DNA from: Arthrobacter sp. ISL-72
Lineage (GTDB): Bacteria; Actinomycetota; Actinomycetes; Actinomycetales; Micrococcaceae
Assembly (NCBI RefSeq): GCF_018613755.1
Contig: NZ_JAGGPP010000014.1
Location: 55,708-119,707, forward strand
Length of the DNA: 64,000 nucleotides
Reading direction: 5' to 3'
Part shown: piece after piece, positions 8,968-18,420 of the stretch
Layout: each line of letters opens with the position of its first letter
How positions within the stretch are numbered: the stretch's first letter is position 1
Program-made: the position numbers and the translations under genes
The notes under the pieces: generated by a model
Databases searched by the model: none
What the model was told of the DNA's origin: nothing
What the model saw: only the letters and a program-made list of their open reading frames with translations

Positions 8968-10338
8968 TCCGGCCCCGGGTTCCGTTGGTTCCTCGCTGTC
9001 CGGGCTGCCCGCGTCGGCGAGGCCGGCATCATCCGGGCTGCCGCTATCCGTGGCGCCCTCGTCGGCCGGGCTGAGCTCCTGCGAACCGAAGCGCCACAGC
9101 ACGGTTAGCGCGATGGCCAGCGAGACCGCCGCGTCGATCCCGCCGATCAGCAGGAAACCGGACCGGACCGGCAGCAGTGCGCCCAGCAGCCCGCCCGCGG
9201 CAAAAGCCGCTACCGTCGTGGCCCGGGTCAGGCCGCCGATCATCGACATGGCCTGGCCGCGGCCTTCCTCGGGAATCCGGAGGATCACGAGCGCTGCGAA
9301 GCATGCATTGAGGGCGCCGCAGGACACGCCCATCCCGGTGTAGGCGACGAACATGACGGCTACGTTGGGCACTAGCCCGATGAGGGCGAGCACAGCGGAC
9401 GTGACAGCCATGGATGCCAGCAGCACGCGGAGCCGGACCAGCGGCGTCTTGATCCGGCCCGCGAGGGCGGCACCGGCGGCCATTCCCAGGGCAAAGGCGG
9501 CAACGAGCAGGCCGTACTGGGTTTCGGAGGCGCCCATTTCGCCGCGGACCAGGAACACTTCCAGGACGTTCGTCGCCTCTCCTCCGGCGATGAAGAACAG
9601 GGCCCCGAGCACAAGGGCCCACACCAGGCTGTCCCGCCGGATGAGCCGGAGCCCGTGCATCAAAGCGGGCGGCCTCCGGCCGGCGCGTTCGGCGGCAGTA
9701 CCCCGGCGCGTCCTGATCAGGACGGCCCCTACCCCCATGGCGACGTAGCACGAGGTGGCTACGGAAAACACCAGTCCCGAGCCGCCCCAGCCGCTGAGAA
9801 GTCCTCCTGCCGCCGGGCCGGCCATTCCCGCGAGCATGATGGTGGCCTGCATGGTGCCGACAGCGCGGGGGGTTTGCTCGTCACCGACGATCCTGGGCAA
9901 CAGTGCCTGGAATGTCGGGCCTGCCAGCGCCTGGCAGGCGTTCAGCAGGAGTGTCAGCGCGAACAGCGCGGGAATGTAGTTTTCGAGGTACTGCATGCTG
10001 AGGCCCATGCCTGCAACGGCGGCGGCGCTGCCTGCTGCAGCCGCCGTCGCGAGTGTCCGGGAATCCCTCGTGTCCGCCAGCCTGCCGGTCCAAGGGGCGA
10101 GGACAACCATCGGCAGCGCGGAGCAGAGCAGATAAAGGGCCACCAGCCACGGGCCCGCGAGGGGCACGGTGCCGGCCGCGCTGGCGGACTGGAGATGCAG
10201 CATCACACTGATCACCACGGCGCCCATGCCGGCGGCAGCCATAAAGCGGGCGCTGCTTGCCAACAGGAAATCCCGGTTCCGCCACAGCGGTGAATTCACG
10301 CGAAAAAAGGCAGGCGATCGCCCGTCCATGTGCCCCAT
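8812..10338 (-). CDS. MFS transporter, drug-efflux-like, with long acidic C-terminal tail
   Basis: Predicted 12-helix major facilitator permease, 508 residues, exporting an unknown small molecule. It begins FFRVNSPLWRNRDFLLASSARF and has the loop 2-3 motif in APWTGRLADTRDSRTL. After the last helix (FGSQE) comes about 85 residues of acidic tail rich in Asp, Glu, Pro, Gly and Ser. That tail is encoded opposite the end of the methyltransferase gene, so its composition may reflect antisense overlap rather than selection. The start may be the ATG at 10338 or 10329. It is divergent from an ArsR-type regulator 79 nt away, which probably controls it. Confidence 0.85.
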   Translation of the reverse strand: MGHMDGRSPAFFRVNSPLWRNRDFLLASSARFMAAAGMGAVVISVMLHLQSASAAGTVPLAGPWLVALYLLCSALPMVVLAPWTGRLADTRDSRTLATAAAAGSAAAVAGMGLSMQYLENYIPALFALTLLLNACQALAGPTFQALLPRIVGDEQTPRAVGTMQATIMLAGMAGPAAGGLLSGWGGSGLVFSVATSCYVAMGVGAVLIRTRRGTAAERAGRRPPALMHGLRLIRRDSLVWALVLGALFFIAGGEATNVLEVFLVRGEMGASETQYGLLVAAFALGMAAGAALAGRIKTPLVRLRVLLASMAVTSAVLALIGLVPNVAVMFVAYTGMGVSCGALNACFAALVILRIPEEGRGQAMSMIGGLTRATTVAAFAAGGLLGALLPVRSGFLLIGGIDAAVSLAIALTVLWRFGSQELSPADEGATDSGSPDDAGLADAGSPDSEEPTEPGAGSGGQEEPVSDQVPHFGEEPAPEPGAVEALSPAKQSFQRTDDLPDGQITVAR

Positions 10339-10417
10339 GTCCGCGAAGCTACTCCGTTGCTCATTGAAATGTCAAGCGTTTCTTTCAGAGTTGCCTGGGG
10401 CTCGATAGAATAGAGGT

Positions 10418-11056
10418 GTGAATGCAGAGACTCCTGAGACGGAGCCAGCCGCACCGCTTGAAGGCGCCCACCGCACGGCACGGCCGGAGAAGAAGGTGGA
10501 GATCACGGATCCTAAGGCCATCCGTGCGCTTGCCCACGCGGCCCGGCTGGAAGTGATCTCGGAGCTGTACTCCACCCAGGTCAGCCGGACAGCCACCGAG
10601 CTTGCCGCGCAGACGGGCCTGACGCCGAGCGCCATGAGCTACCACCTTCGGGCCTTGCAGAAGTGGGGCATCGTGGAGCCCGCCGCCACTGCGGGCGACG
10701 CGCGCGAACGGCGATGGCGGGCAGCGGGATCCGACTTCACCATCAATTCCGGCGGCGGACTGGCCAGCCCCGAGTTTGCCGTCCTGGACCTGGAGCTGGA
10801 CGCCTTCCGACGCCGGGTGGATGCCTTCGCCAAGGTGCGGGACCAGCGCCGGCGAAAAGGCGAATCAACCGAGGCGCCGGGTGTGGTGATGCTGTCCAGC
10901 AACCTGCTGTACCTGACGCCGTCGCAGCGCTCGGAGCTGACCGCGAGGGTCTTCGCGCTGCTCAAGGAATACGAGCTTGAGGACCCTGGCCATGTCCCCC
11001 AGGGTGCCGAACGGATGGCCACCATGTGGTCCGTGGTTCCCGACGACCGTAAGTGA
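10418..11056 (+). CDS. ArsR-like winged-helix transcriptional regulator
   Basis: Predicted transcription factor, 212 residues. The helix-turn-helix spans roughly residues 32-90: DPKAIRALAHAARLEVI, then ELAAQTGLTPSAMSYHLRAL (recognition helix) and the wing WGIVEP..RERRWRA. The C-terminal half is helical (LDAFRRRVDAFAKVRDQRRRK), probably for dimerisation or ligand sensing; no metal-binding cysteine pair is present, so metal sensing is unlikely. The GTG at 10418 lies 7 nt after a TAGAAT box, indicating a leaderless message. Its position facing the MFS gene suggests it represses that exporter. Confidence 0.83.
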   Translation: MNAETPETEPAAPLEGAHRTARPEKKVEITDPKAIRALAHAARLEVISELYSTQVSRTATELAAQTGLTPSAMSYHLRALQKWGIVEPAATAGDARERRWRAAGSDFTINSGGGLASPEFAVLDLELDAFRRRVDAFAKVRDQRRRKGESTEAPGVVMLSSNLLYLTPSQRSELTARVFALLKEYELEDPGHVPQGAERMATMWSVVPDDRK

Positions 11057-11163
11057 TGCCGGGCACCCCTTTTCCACATGACTGCGCATCATTCTGCAAA
11101 ATATGGTGAACTAGGCGAGTATGGGCTCATCTGCCCGAGCCAACCTTTTTCTGTAGGAGCACC

Positions 11164-13911
11164 GTGCCAAGCAAGGCCAAAACCGGCAAGAAACTCGTGA
11201 TTGTGGAGTCTCCGGCCAAGAGCAAGACCATCGCCAAGTACCTGGGCGAGGGCTTCATCGTTGAGGCCTCCATCGGTCACATCCGCGATCTGCCGCAGCC
11301 GTCAGAGCTCCCCGCCGAACTCAAGAAAACCTCCATCGGCAAGTTCGCCGTCGACATCGAAAACGACTTCAAGCCTTACTACGTAGTGTCCCCTGACAAG
11401 AAGAAAAAGGTGACGGAGCTCAAGGCTGCGCTCAAGGACGCCGACGAACTTTACCTCGCAACCGATGGGGACCGCGAGGGCGAGGCCATCGCGTGGCACC
11501 TGCTGGAAGTACTGAAGCCCAAGGTCCCGGTGTACCGGATGACGTTCGGCGAAATCACGAAGGAAGCAATCCAGCGCGCCATGGGCAACCTGCGCGATGT
11601 TGATTCGGCCCTTGTTGACGCACAGGAGACCCGCCGTGTGCTGGACCGCCTGTACGGCTACGAGATTTCTCCCGTGCTCTGGCGGAAGGTTGCCCGCGGG
11701 CTGTCCGCCGGCCGCGTCCAGTCCGTGGTCACGCGCATGGTGGTGGACCGGGAACGCGAACGCATGGCGTTCAAGTCCGCTTCCTACTGGGACCTCACCG
11801 GCCAGTTCGGCGCCGAATCCGGTGCTGCTTCGTCGTTTAAAGCCAAACTCGCGGCCGTGGACGGCGCCAAGGTGGCCAGCGGGCGTGACTTCAACGACGA
11901 CGGCGTACTCACCTCGCGCAACGTCACGCACCTGAATGAGGAACTGGCTACGGCGCTGGCGGCGGGACTGCAGACCGCGGAATTCCGCGTCCGCTCCGTC
12001 GACACCAAACCCTATACCCGCCGTCCGACCGCACCGTTCACGACTTCCACGCTGCAGCAGGAAGCCGGGCGCAAGCTGCGGTTCTCCTCCAAGAGCACCA
12101 TGCAGGTGGCACAGCGCCTGTATGAAAACGGCTACATCACCTATATGCGTACGGACTCATCTGCGCTAAGTGACGAAGCCGTGACGGCTGCCCGCCGCCA
12201 GGCCTCCGAACTGTACGGCCCCGAGTACGTACCGGCATCGCCCCGCGTGTACTCCAGCAAGGCCGCGAACGCACAGGAAGCCCACGAGGCCATCCGACCC
12301 GCCGGCGACTCCTTCCGCACGCCGGCACAGGTGGCCAAGCAGCTCTCCGGCGACGAGTTCCGCCTGTACGAGCTGATCTGGAAGCGCACCGTCGCCTCGC
12401 AGATGGCCGACGCCAAGGGTTCCACCGCCACCATCCGCCTGGGTGCCGTGGCGGTGAGTGGCCCGGCCGAGGGCCGCGACGCCGAGTTCTCGGCCTCTGG
12501 TACCGTCATCACCTTCCCCGGCTTCCTGGCCGCCTACGAGGAAGGCAAGGACGAGAGCCGCGGGGATGACGACTCCGAGGAAGCCCGCCGCCTGCCGAAC
12601 GTGGCCAAGGACGATTCCCTCACGGCCTCGGACATCATCCCGGTGGGCCACGAGACCTCGCCGCCGCCGCGCTACACCGAAGCCTCACTGACGGCCGAAC
12701 TGGAAAAGAAAGGCATCGGACGTCCGTCCACATATGCCTCCACCATTTCCACCATCCAGGACCGGGGCTACGTGCGTAAGCAGGGCTCCGCGCTGGTTCC
12801 CAGCTGGATCGCCTTCTCGGTGATCCGGTTGCTCGAGCAGCACTTCCACGACTACGTGGACTATGAGTTCACTGCGGACATGGAAGGTGACCTGGACAAG
12901 ATCGCCAACGGCCAGGCCGTGGGCGCCGCCTGGCTCAAGCACTTCTACTACGGCGAAGACGCCGATCCGGGCCTGCTGAGCATCGTGAACAACCTCGGCG
13001 AAATCGACGCCCGCGAAATCAACTCCGTGCCCATCGCGGACGGCATCACCCTGCGCGTGGGCAAGTTCGGCCCGTACCTGGAGAGTTCCGTCCCCACGGT
13101 TGATCCCAAGACGGGCGAGGTGGTTGAATCCGCCCGTGCCAACGTGCCCGAGGACCTGGCCCCGGATGAGTTGACCGCGGCCAAGGCCGTTGAGCTGATG
13201 GAGACCGCCGCTCCCGAGGAACGCGTCCTGGGCGAGGACCCGCACACCGGTCACACGGTGGTGGCAAAGAACGGCCGCTACGGCGCGTACGTCACGGAGA
13301 TCATTCCAGAGATGACGGAGGAGCAGCTGGCTAACCAGCCCGTGGAGTACTACAAGAACGGCAAGCCTAAGCCGCCGAAGAAGCCCCTCAAGGCTAAGCC
13401 GCGCACCGGTTCGCTGTTCGCCTCGATGAGCGTGGAAACAGTCAGCCTGGACGAGGCGCTGCAGCTGATGAGCCTGCCGCGGGTGCTCGGCGAGGACGCC
13501 GAAGGAAACGTCATCACCGTGCAGAACGGGCGCTTTGGGCCGTACCTGAAGAAGGGCACGGACTCGCGTTCCATCGGCTCCGAAGAGGAAATCTTCACCA
13601 TCACGCTGGAGCAGGCACTGGAGATTTACTCGCAGCCGAAGCAGCGCGGTGCCCGGGCAGCCGTCCCGCCGCTTGCCGAGTTCGGACCGGATCCGGTGTC
13701 GGAGAAGAACATCGTGGTGAAGGAAGGCCGCTTCGGCCCGTACATCACCGATGGAATCACCAACATCACCGTTCCGCGGACCACTGCACTTGAAGAACTC
13801 ACGCGGGAACAGGCCGTGGAACTCCTGGCGGAGAAGCGCGCCAAGGGCCCGGCCAAGCGCCCCGCCGCGCGCAAGGCTCCCGCCAAGAAGAAGGCTGCCG
13901 CCAAGAAGTAG
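11164..13911 (+). CDS. topA: DNA topoisomerase I
   Basis: Type IA topoisomerase that relaxes negative supercoils through a tyrosine-DNA link. The Toprim domain opens with KLVIVESPAKSKTIAKYL and contains DGDREGEAIAWH; the active-site tyrosine is Tyr327 in GYITYMRTDSS. Length (915 residues) fits actinobacterial enzymes. The C-terminal part lacks zinc-finger cysteines and instead has at least three repeats of the form NGRFGPYL / GRFGPYITDG, ending in a Lys/Ala tail (APAKKKAAAKK) typical of the group. The start is GTG 11164. Confidence 0.97.
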   Translation: MPSKAKTGKKLVIVESPAKSKTIAKYLGEGFIVEASIGHIRDLPQPSELPAELKKTSIGKFAVDIENDFKPYYVVSPDKKKKVTELKAALKDADELYLATDGDREGEAIAWHLLEVLKPKVPVYRMTFGEITKEAIQRAMGNLRDVDSALVDAQETRRVLDRLYGYEISPVLWRKVARGLSAGRVQSVVTRMVVDRERERMAFKSASYWDLTGQFGAESGAASSFKAKLAAVDGAKVASGRDFNDDGVLTSRNVTHLNEELATALAAGLQTAEFRVRSVDTKPYTRRPTAPFTTSTLQQEAGRKLRFSSKSTMQVAQRLYENGYITYMRTDSSALSDEAVTAARRQASELYGPEYVPASPRVYSSKAANAQEAHEAIRPAGDSFRTPAQVAKQLSGDEFRLYELIWKRTVASQMADAKGSTATIRLGAVAVSGPAEGRDAEFSASGTVITFPGFLAAYEEGKDESRGDDDSEEARRLPNVAKDDSLTASDIIPVGHETSPPPRYTEASLTAELEKKGIGRPSTYASTISTIQDRGYVRKQGSALVPSWIAFSVIRLLEQHFHDYVDYEFTADMEGDLDKIANGQAVGAAWLKHFYYGEDADPGLLSIVNNLGEIDAREINSVPIADGITLRVGKFGPYLESSVPTVDPKTGEVVESARANVPEDLAPDELTAAKAVELMETAAPEERVLGEDPHTGHTVVAKNGRYGAYVTEIIPEMTEEQLANQPVEYYKNGKPKPPKKPLKAKPRTGSLFASMSVETVSLDEALQLMSLPRVLGEDAEGNVITVQNGRFGPYLKKGTDSRSIGSEEEIFTITLEQALEIYSQPKQRGARAAVPPLAEFGPDPVSEKNIVVKEGRFGPYITDGITNITVPRTTALEELTREQAVELLAEKRAKGPAKRPAARKAPAKKKAAAKK

Positions 13912-13981
13912 GGTGACGCCGGACGGGTAGCAATGCTCTGCGTGAATTGCGCCAGGCTCTGCAACGTGATCGAGTAGGGAT

Positions 13982-14431
13982 ATGACTGAACAGCCTGCAC
14001 CCGCGGAAATCCAGCCCCTGAACGACCTCGAAGAGAAGCTCGCTACGGGCAACGATCCGGATGCCAACCCGGTGGACGTCATCCTGTCCTTCCTCAACAA
14101 CGAGGTCTACATCATCAGCCCCGACGCGCTTGAGGGTGAGGACTCCCAGGTCGAACCGTTAGTGCTGTCCAACGCCGAGGGCAAGCCGGTGCTGGCCGTC
14201 TTCTCGCACCCGAGCCGCGTGGACCAGCAGTTCCTCGACGCCGCCCCGAACATCCTGGGCACCCAGGGAGCCGCCGTCATCGGCAACCTCGGCGATGAGC
14301 TGGGCATGGTGATCAACCCCGGCAGCGCCTTCGGGTTCGAAATCGACCCCGAGGGTGTGTCCAACATCCGCCGCGACTTCAAGCGGGCCGACGAGCCCGC
14401 CGAGGATTCCGGCGAAGCCGTGGCGGAGTAA
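13982..14431 (+). CDS. SseB-family N-terminal domain protein
   Basis: Small acidic cytoplasmic protein, 149 residues, matching the SseB N-terminal domain pattern: VYIISPD near residue 43, PVLAVFSHPSRVDQ near 70, and MVINPGSAFGFEIDP near 105. In other bacteria this domain is linked to enhanced serine sensitivity and to secretion-associated proteins, but its chemistry is not established. It follows topA by 70 nt in the same direction and is followed by a strong hairpin. No signal peptide or membrane segment. Confidence 0.75.
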   Translation: MTEQPAPAEIQPLNDLEEKLATGNDPDANPVDVILSFLNNEVYIISPDALEGEDSQVEPLVLSNAEGKPVLAVFSHPSRVDQQFLDAAPNILGTQGAAVIGNLGDELGMVINPGSAFGFEIDPEGVSNIRRDFKRADEPAEDSGEAVAE

Positions 14432-14454
14432 CAGCCGCCCGTACGAAACGAACA

Positions 14455-14490
14455 AGCAGGCCGCCGACGCAGTTGCGCCGGCGGCTTGCT
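14455..14490 (+). terminator. GC-rich hairpin after the SseB-like gene
   Basis: Arms AGCAGGCCGCCGACGC and GCGCCGGCGGCTTGCT pair at 15 of 16 positions (one G-U, one mismatch) around a 4-nt loop. It begins 23 nt after the stop codon. No T-run follows, so it would be an L-shaped, U-poor actinobacterial terminator rather than a canonical one. It ends 20 nt before the ppx start. Confidence 0.55.
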
Positions 14491-14509
14491 GTCGGTGAAT
14501 AATGGCAGA

Positions 14510-15574
14510 ATGCGTCTAGGCGTCCTCGACATCGGTTCAAACACTGTCCACCTGCTCCTGGTTGACGCGCATCCGGGCGCGCGGCCGGTCCCTTTCGCTT
14601 CGCACAAGCGCCCGCTCTCGCTGGTGCAGTTCCTGGACGCCGAAGGAAACATCAACGACGCCGGGCAGCATGAACTGATCGAATTCGTCCTGGAAGCGTG
14701 GGAGTTCGCGGCCAAGCACAAAGCCCAGGACCTGCTGGCCTTCTGCACATCGGCCATCCGTGAAGCCACCAACGGGCCCGCGGTGCTGGCGCGGGTAAAG
14801 CACGAAACCACGGTCACACTCCAGGAACTGACAGGCAGCGAAGAAGCGTCCATGACGTTCTTTGCCGTCCGCCGCTGGTACGGCTGGGGCGCCGGACCCA
14901 TCCTGAACCTCGACATCGGCGGCGGCTCCTTCGAAATGGCACTCGGCCAGGACGAGCTGCCGCAGACCGCCACCTCCGTACCGCTGGGCGCGAGCCGTCT
15001 CACCAGGGACTGGCTGCATGAGGACCCGCCTTCAGCGAAAAGCGTCAAGGAGCTCCGCCGCTACATCCGGACAACCCTAAAACCCGTCGTCCGGAGCTTC
15101 AACGAGGTGGGCAGGGCCAACGTGGTGGCGGGAACATCCAAGACCTTCCGCTCGCTGGCCCGGATCGCAGGGGCTGCTCCCAGCGGGGCCGGTCCCTACG
15201 TCAAACGGGACCTTGGCGCCACCGACCTGGGCATCTGGGCGCAGCGGATTTCAGCCATGAAGACCGAAGACCGGCTTCACCTCCCCGGCGTTTCCGAAGC
15301 CCGCGCGAACCAGCTCCTCGCGGGAGCGCTTGTTGCCGAAGCCGCCCTGGAACTCTTCGAATTCAAAAAGGTGAAGATCTGCCCCTGGGCGCTGCGGGAA
15401 GGACTGATCCTCCGCAGGCTCGACCAGCTGATCTTTGAGGGGCCCCTGGAGCCTGTGTACGACGCCGTGCTGCCGCCGGTTGCGGGCGGCGCTCCTGCCG
15501 AAGGCCGCCTCTCCGCCGCTACCGCTGCCGCTACCGCTGGCGCTGCCACAGCCGGCAGCGGGACGAGAGACTGA
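14510..15574 (+). CDS. Exopolyphosphatase / pppGpp phosphohydrolase, Ppx/GppA family
   Basis: Ppx/GppA phosphatase, 354 residues, releasing phosphate from polyphosphate or from pppGpp. The ASKHA-fold phosphate loops are visible: LGVLDIGSNTVHLLLVDA at residues 3-20 and NLDIGGGSFEMALG near 140. The short length matches the actinobacterial form without the C-terminal HD-like domain. The ATG at 14510 is chosen because family homology begins at MRLGVLDIGSN; a GAATAAT box just upstream suggests a leaderless message. It is followed after one base by the isomerase gene, so the two are probably co-translated. Ppx versus GppA activity cannot be told from motifs. Confidence 0.88.
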   Translation: MRLGVLDIGSNTVHLLLVDAHPGARPVPFASHKRPLSLVQFLDAEGNINDAGQHELIEFVLEAWEFAAKHKAQDLLAFCTSAIREATNGPAVLARVKHETTVTLQELTGSEEASMTFFAVRRWYGWGAGPILNLDIGGGSFEMALGQDELPQTATSVPLGASRLTRDWLHEDPPSAKSVKELRRYIRTTLKPVVRSFNEVGRANVVAGTSKTFRSLARIAGAAPSGAGPYVKRDLGATDLGIWAQRISAMKTEDRLHLPGVSEARANQLLAGALVAEAALELFEFKKVKICPWALREGLILRRLDQLIFEGPLEPVYDAVLPPVAGGAPAEGRLSAATAAATAGAATAGSGTRD

Positions 15575-15575
15575 G

Positions 15576-16412
15576 ATGAGCACCGGCGTCGAACGTTCCC
15601 CTGACGAAGGCCGGGTCATCCCGGTGGCGCTGTCCAGCGCGTCCGTCTACCCGCTGGGCGTGCACGACGCCTTCGCCGTGGCGCAGGACCTTGGCTTTGA
15701 CGGCGTGGAAGTCATGGTCACCAACAACCCCACAAGCCAGAGCCCGCACTCCCTCCTGGAGCTCAGCCACCGTTACCACCAGCCGATCGTCTCCATCCAC
15801 GCGCCCACGCTGCTGCTGACCCAGAAAGTGTGGGGATCGGCCTGGAACAAGATCGAGATGTCCTGCAGGATGGCCCGCGAGGTGGGCTGCGGCACCGTAG
15901 TCGTCCATCCGCCGTTCCGCTGGCAAAGCAACTACGCCGGAAACTTCCCCGCCGGCATACGGCAGCTCGCCGACATGTACCAGGTGCGGATCGCCGTCGA
16001 AAACATGTATCCGTGGCGTGTGCGGGGACGGGAGACCGTTGCCTACCTTCCGCACTGGGACCCGCTGGGCCAGGATTACGACGACGTCACCTGGGACTTC
16101 TCGCACGCCGCCACCGCGGGGGTCAACAGCGTGGAGGCGATCAAGGCGCTCGGCGGCAAACTGCGGCACATCCACCTGACGGACGGATCCGGTTCCGGCA
16201 GGGACGAGCACCTGATTCCCGGGCGGGGCAACCAGGGCTGCGCCGAAGCGCTGCAGCACCTGGCGCGCAGCGGCTTCGACGGCGTGGTGGTGGCCGAAAT
16301 TTCCACCCGCCGGGCGAGGTTCGCGGGCCAGCGCGAGCAGTGGCTGAACGAAACCCTGGGCTTTGCCCGGCAGCACCTGAGCCACCCGCTGGTGGGTGCG
16401 AGGGAAGTTTAG
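15576..16412 (+). CDS. Sugar phosphate isomerase/epimerase-like TIM-barrel protein
   Basis: Predicted xylose-isomerase-like (AP endonuclease 2 superfamily) TIM barrel, 278 residues. Likely metal ligands sit where the family places them: VENMYPW, TWDFSHA, IHLTDGSGSGRDEHLIPGRG and VVAEIS. The start codon follows the Ppx stop by one base. The same Ppx-isomerase pairing occurs in other actinobacteria, but the substrate is not known to me, so no reaction is assigned. No signal peptide. Confidence 0.8.
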   Translation: MSTGVERSPDEGRVIPVALSSASVYPLGVHDAFAVAQDLGFDGVEVMVTNNPTSQSPHSLLELSHRYHQPIVSIHAPTLLLTQKVWGSAWNKIEMSCRMAREVGCGTVVVHPPFRWQSNYAGNFPAGIRQLADMYQVRIAVENMYPWRVRGRETVAYLPHWDPLGQDYDDVTWDFSHAATAGVNSVEAIKALGGKLRHIHLTDGSGSGRDEHLIPGRGNQGCAEALQHLARSGFDGVVVAEISTRRARFAGQREQWLNETLGFARQHLSHPLVGAREV

Positions 16413-16442
16413 GCCGGTTTTTTGACAAGGGATGCGGCCGGG

Positions 16443-16470
16443 TGTCGATACGGGCGGGGGCCGTACGTAT
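16443..16470 (+). promoter_or_regulatory. Candidate ECF42-dependent promoter
   Basis: A TGTCGA hexamer at 16443-16448 is followed after 17 nt by CGTAT at 16466-16470, about 54 nt before the DGPF gene. Published ECF42 promoters, as I recall, have TGTCGA at -35 and a short CGA/TC-type -10. This would make the sigma factor gene downstream autoregulatory. Confidence 0.5.
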
Positions 16471-16523
16471 AGGTGGTGAGACGCCGGCACCGGGCCGGCC
16501 GAACCCTCAAGGAGGAAAACCAA

Positions 16524-16865
16524 ATGCCACAGTACCTGCTCAGCATCTATCAGCCTGACGGTCCTGTACCGGATGCGGAGTTTCTGGAGCCGATCATGCG
16601 AGAGCTGGACGGCCTGAACCAGGAGATGAAGGCCGCGGGCGCCTGGGTGTTCGCCGCCGGACTCCACCCCGCTGATACCGCCACAGTGCTGCGGCCGCAG
16701 GGTGACGAAGTGCTCATCACCGACGGCCCGTTCACCGAGGGCAAGGAACACATCGGCGGATTCACCGTCATTGACGTCGACGATCTGGACGCTGCGTTGG
16801 GCTGGGGCGGGAGGCTGGCGAAGATCGTGACGCTGCCGGTCGAAGTCCGGCCCTTCCAGCACTAG
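16524..16865 (+). CDS. YCII/DGPF-domain protein partner of ECF42
   Basis: DGPF-type YCII-related protein, 113 residues: it opens [13 protein letters not shown] and carries the namesake [14 protein letters not shown] near residue 76. DGPF proteins are the regular neighbours of ECF42 sigma factors; their biochemical role is not settled. The start is secured by AAGGAGG 9 nt before the ATG. The sigma gene follows after 16 nt, so the pair forms an operon. No transmembrane segment, and no anti-sigma factor gene nearby. Confidence 0.88.
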   Translation: MPQYLLSIYQPDGPVPDAEFLEPIMRELDGLNQEMKAAGAWVFAAGLHPADTATVLRPQGDEVLITDGPFTEGKEHIGGFTVIDVDDLDAALGWGGRLAKIVTLPVEVRPFQH

Positions 16866-16881
16866 GCGCTGGACGTACCGG

Positions 16882-18168
16882 ATGACCGGGCGGGGCTCGG
16901 AGCCGGAGGATCGGGCGGCGGAGATCGCCCGCATCTTCCGTCGCGAATACGGCCGCGCCGTGGCGGTCCTGGTCCGGATCTTCGGCAGCATCGACATGGC
17001 CGAGGACGCCGTCCAGGACGCTTTCACGGAGGCCGTGCAGCGCTGGCCGTCCTCGGGCATCCCGCCGAGTCCGGCCGGATGGATCATCACGACCGCCCGC
17101 AACCGGGCTATTGACCGGATCCGGCGGGATGCGGCCCGCGAGGACAAATATGCCCAGGCGGCCGTGCTGCATTCAAGGACCGGGGTAGCCTCGGGCGCCG
17201 CGCCCGAGGAGCTGCTGATGGATGAGCTTGCAGGGGAGGCCGGCGTGCGTGACGACACCCTCCGGCTGATCTTCACCTGCTGCCACCCTGCCCTCGGAAC
17301 CCCGGCGCGCGTGGCGTTGACCCTCCGGCTCCTCGGCGGACTGACCACGGCGGAGATCGCCCGGGCGTTCATGGTCCCTGAAAAGACCATGGCCCAGCGA
17401 TTGGTCCGGGCGAAGGCGAAAATCCGGGACGCCCGGATTCCATACCGCATTCCCCGCGGCGCCGAACTGCCCGAGCGGCTGACCGCCGTGCTCGCCGTCG
17501 TCTACCTCATCTTTAATGAGGGTTACAGCGCGAGTTCGGGCCCGGCGCTGGTCCGCGACGAGCTCTGCTCCGAGGGTGTCCGGCTGGGACGGCTGCTTGT
17601 CTCGCTGATGCCCGATGAACCCGAAGCCCAGGGGCTGCTGGCCCTGATGCTGCTGATCGAATCGCGGCGTGCTGCCAGAACAGTACCCGACGGCGGGATG
17701 GTGCTTTTGGCGGACCAGGACCGGCGGCTTTGGGACAGGGAGCTTATCGCCGAAGGCCAGTCGATTGTCCGCCAATGCCTGCGGCGGAACCGGCCGGGAC
17801 CTTATCAGCTCCAAGCCGCCATCAACGCGGTTCACAGCGACTCGCCGTCAGCCGAAAGGACGGACTGGGCCCAGATCCTGAAGCTTTACGATCAGCTCCT
17901 GGAGACCTCGCCGGGTCCCGTTGTTGCGCTCAACCGGGCGGTGGCCGTGGCTGAAGTGCAGGGTCCTGCGGCAGCCCTCGGTCTGCTCGACGAACTGGAG
18001 CTCACCGGCTACGGGGGTTTCCATTCGGTGCGCGCGGACCTTCTCCGCCGCCTTGGCCGCTTTCCTGAAGCCAGGGCGGCCTACGGGGAAGCCCTGTTGC
18101 TTGCAGGCAATGCGGCTGAGCGGCAGTTCCTTGAGGGCCGGCTGCTGGAACTGCTGGCCGGGGATTAA
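16882..18168 (+). CDS. ECF42-type RNA polymerase sigma factor with C-terminal TPR-like extension
   Basis: Extracytoplasmic-function sigma factor, 428 residues, about twice the usual size. Region 2 is seen in [19 protein letters not shown] (residues 35-53) with [17 protein letters not shown]; region 4 in [20 protein letters not shown] near 155. The remaining 230 residues carry [23 protein letters not shown] and [20 protein letters not shown], tetratricopeptide-like helices that in ECF42 proteins are needed for activity in place of an anti-sigma factor. The DGPF gene directly upstream supports ECF42. The inducing signal is unknown. Confidence 0.9.
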   Translation: MTGRGSEPEDRAAEIARIFRREYGRAVAVLVRIFGSIDMAEDAVQDAFTEAVQRWPSSGIPPSPAGWIITTARNRAIDRIRRDAAREDKYAQAAVLHSRTGVASGAAPEELLMDELAGEAGVRDDTLRLIFTCCHPALGTPARVALTLRLLGGLTTAEIARAFMVPEKTMAQRLVRAKAKIRDARIPYRIPRGAELPERLTAVLAVVYLIFNEGYSASSGPALVRDELCSEGVRLGRLLVSLMPDEPEAQGLLALMLLIESRRAARTVPDGGMVLLADQDRRLWDRELIAEGQSIVRQCLRRNRPGPYQLQAAINAVHSDSPSAERTDWAQILKLYDQLLETSPGPVVALNRAVAVAEVQGPAAALGLLDELELTGYGGFHSVRADLLRRLGRFPEARAAYGEALLLAGNAAERQFLEGRLLELLAGD

Positions 18169-18216
18169 GCCTGTTCCGCAGCACAGAGGTTCGTTGGGGA
18201 AAGGTTCCGCAGGCAA

Positions 18217-18330
18217 GGGAAAAGCGCCGGGCGGTCCTGCCGAAGGAATTGGGGGAACCCTTCCGCAGCCGCCCGGCGCCGCGCCGGTTCCGAAGAACCG
18301 ACTGTCATCACTCGCACCTGTGAGGCACTT
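18217..18330 (-). ncRNA. Candidate small RNA, copy A of a tandem pair
   Basis: Read on the minus strand, the element has a conserved 13-mer GGTGCGAGTGATG (18306-18318), a hairpin CGGTTC-TTCG-GAACCG (18285-18300), and a long terminator-like hairpin with 11-bp outer arms GCGCCGGGCGG / CCGCCCGGCGC (18224-18279). Inside that is a second stem with a C-rich loop containing TTCCCCCA, and the hairpin is followed by TTTTCCCTT. Copy B 200 bp away keeps the 13-mer, the loop motif and the architecture while the stem sequences differ. The 5' end is approximate. No protein frame fits it. I could not assign it to a named RNA family. Confidence 0.6.
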
Positions 18331-18420
18331 TCCAAGGTACAGAGGGAGTATGAATGTTCCAGGAATTTTTCCTGTGCGTTGGCTGGCAATGGCCGGTTGC
18401 GGCGGCTGTAAAAGGCGGCT

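Noticed and set aside
10339..10417. A definite ArsR operator between the MFS and regulator genes
   Set aside because: Only loose GAAA...TTTC symmetry is visible (around 10355-10375); not strong enough to list as a site.
12685..14100. Minus-strand open frame of 471 codons across topA
   Set aside because: Antisense shadow of the TopA C-terminal repeats in GC-rich DNA; no start signal or motif.
15531..17450. Minus-strand open frame of 639 codons
   Set aside because: It crosses three well-supported plus-strand genes and reads as Arg/Gly-rich antisense.
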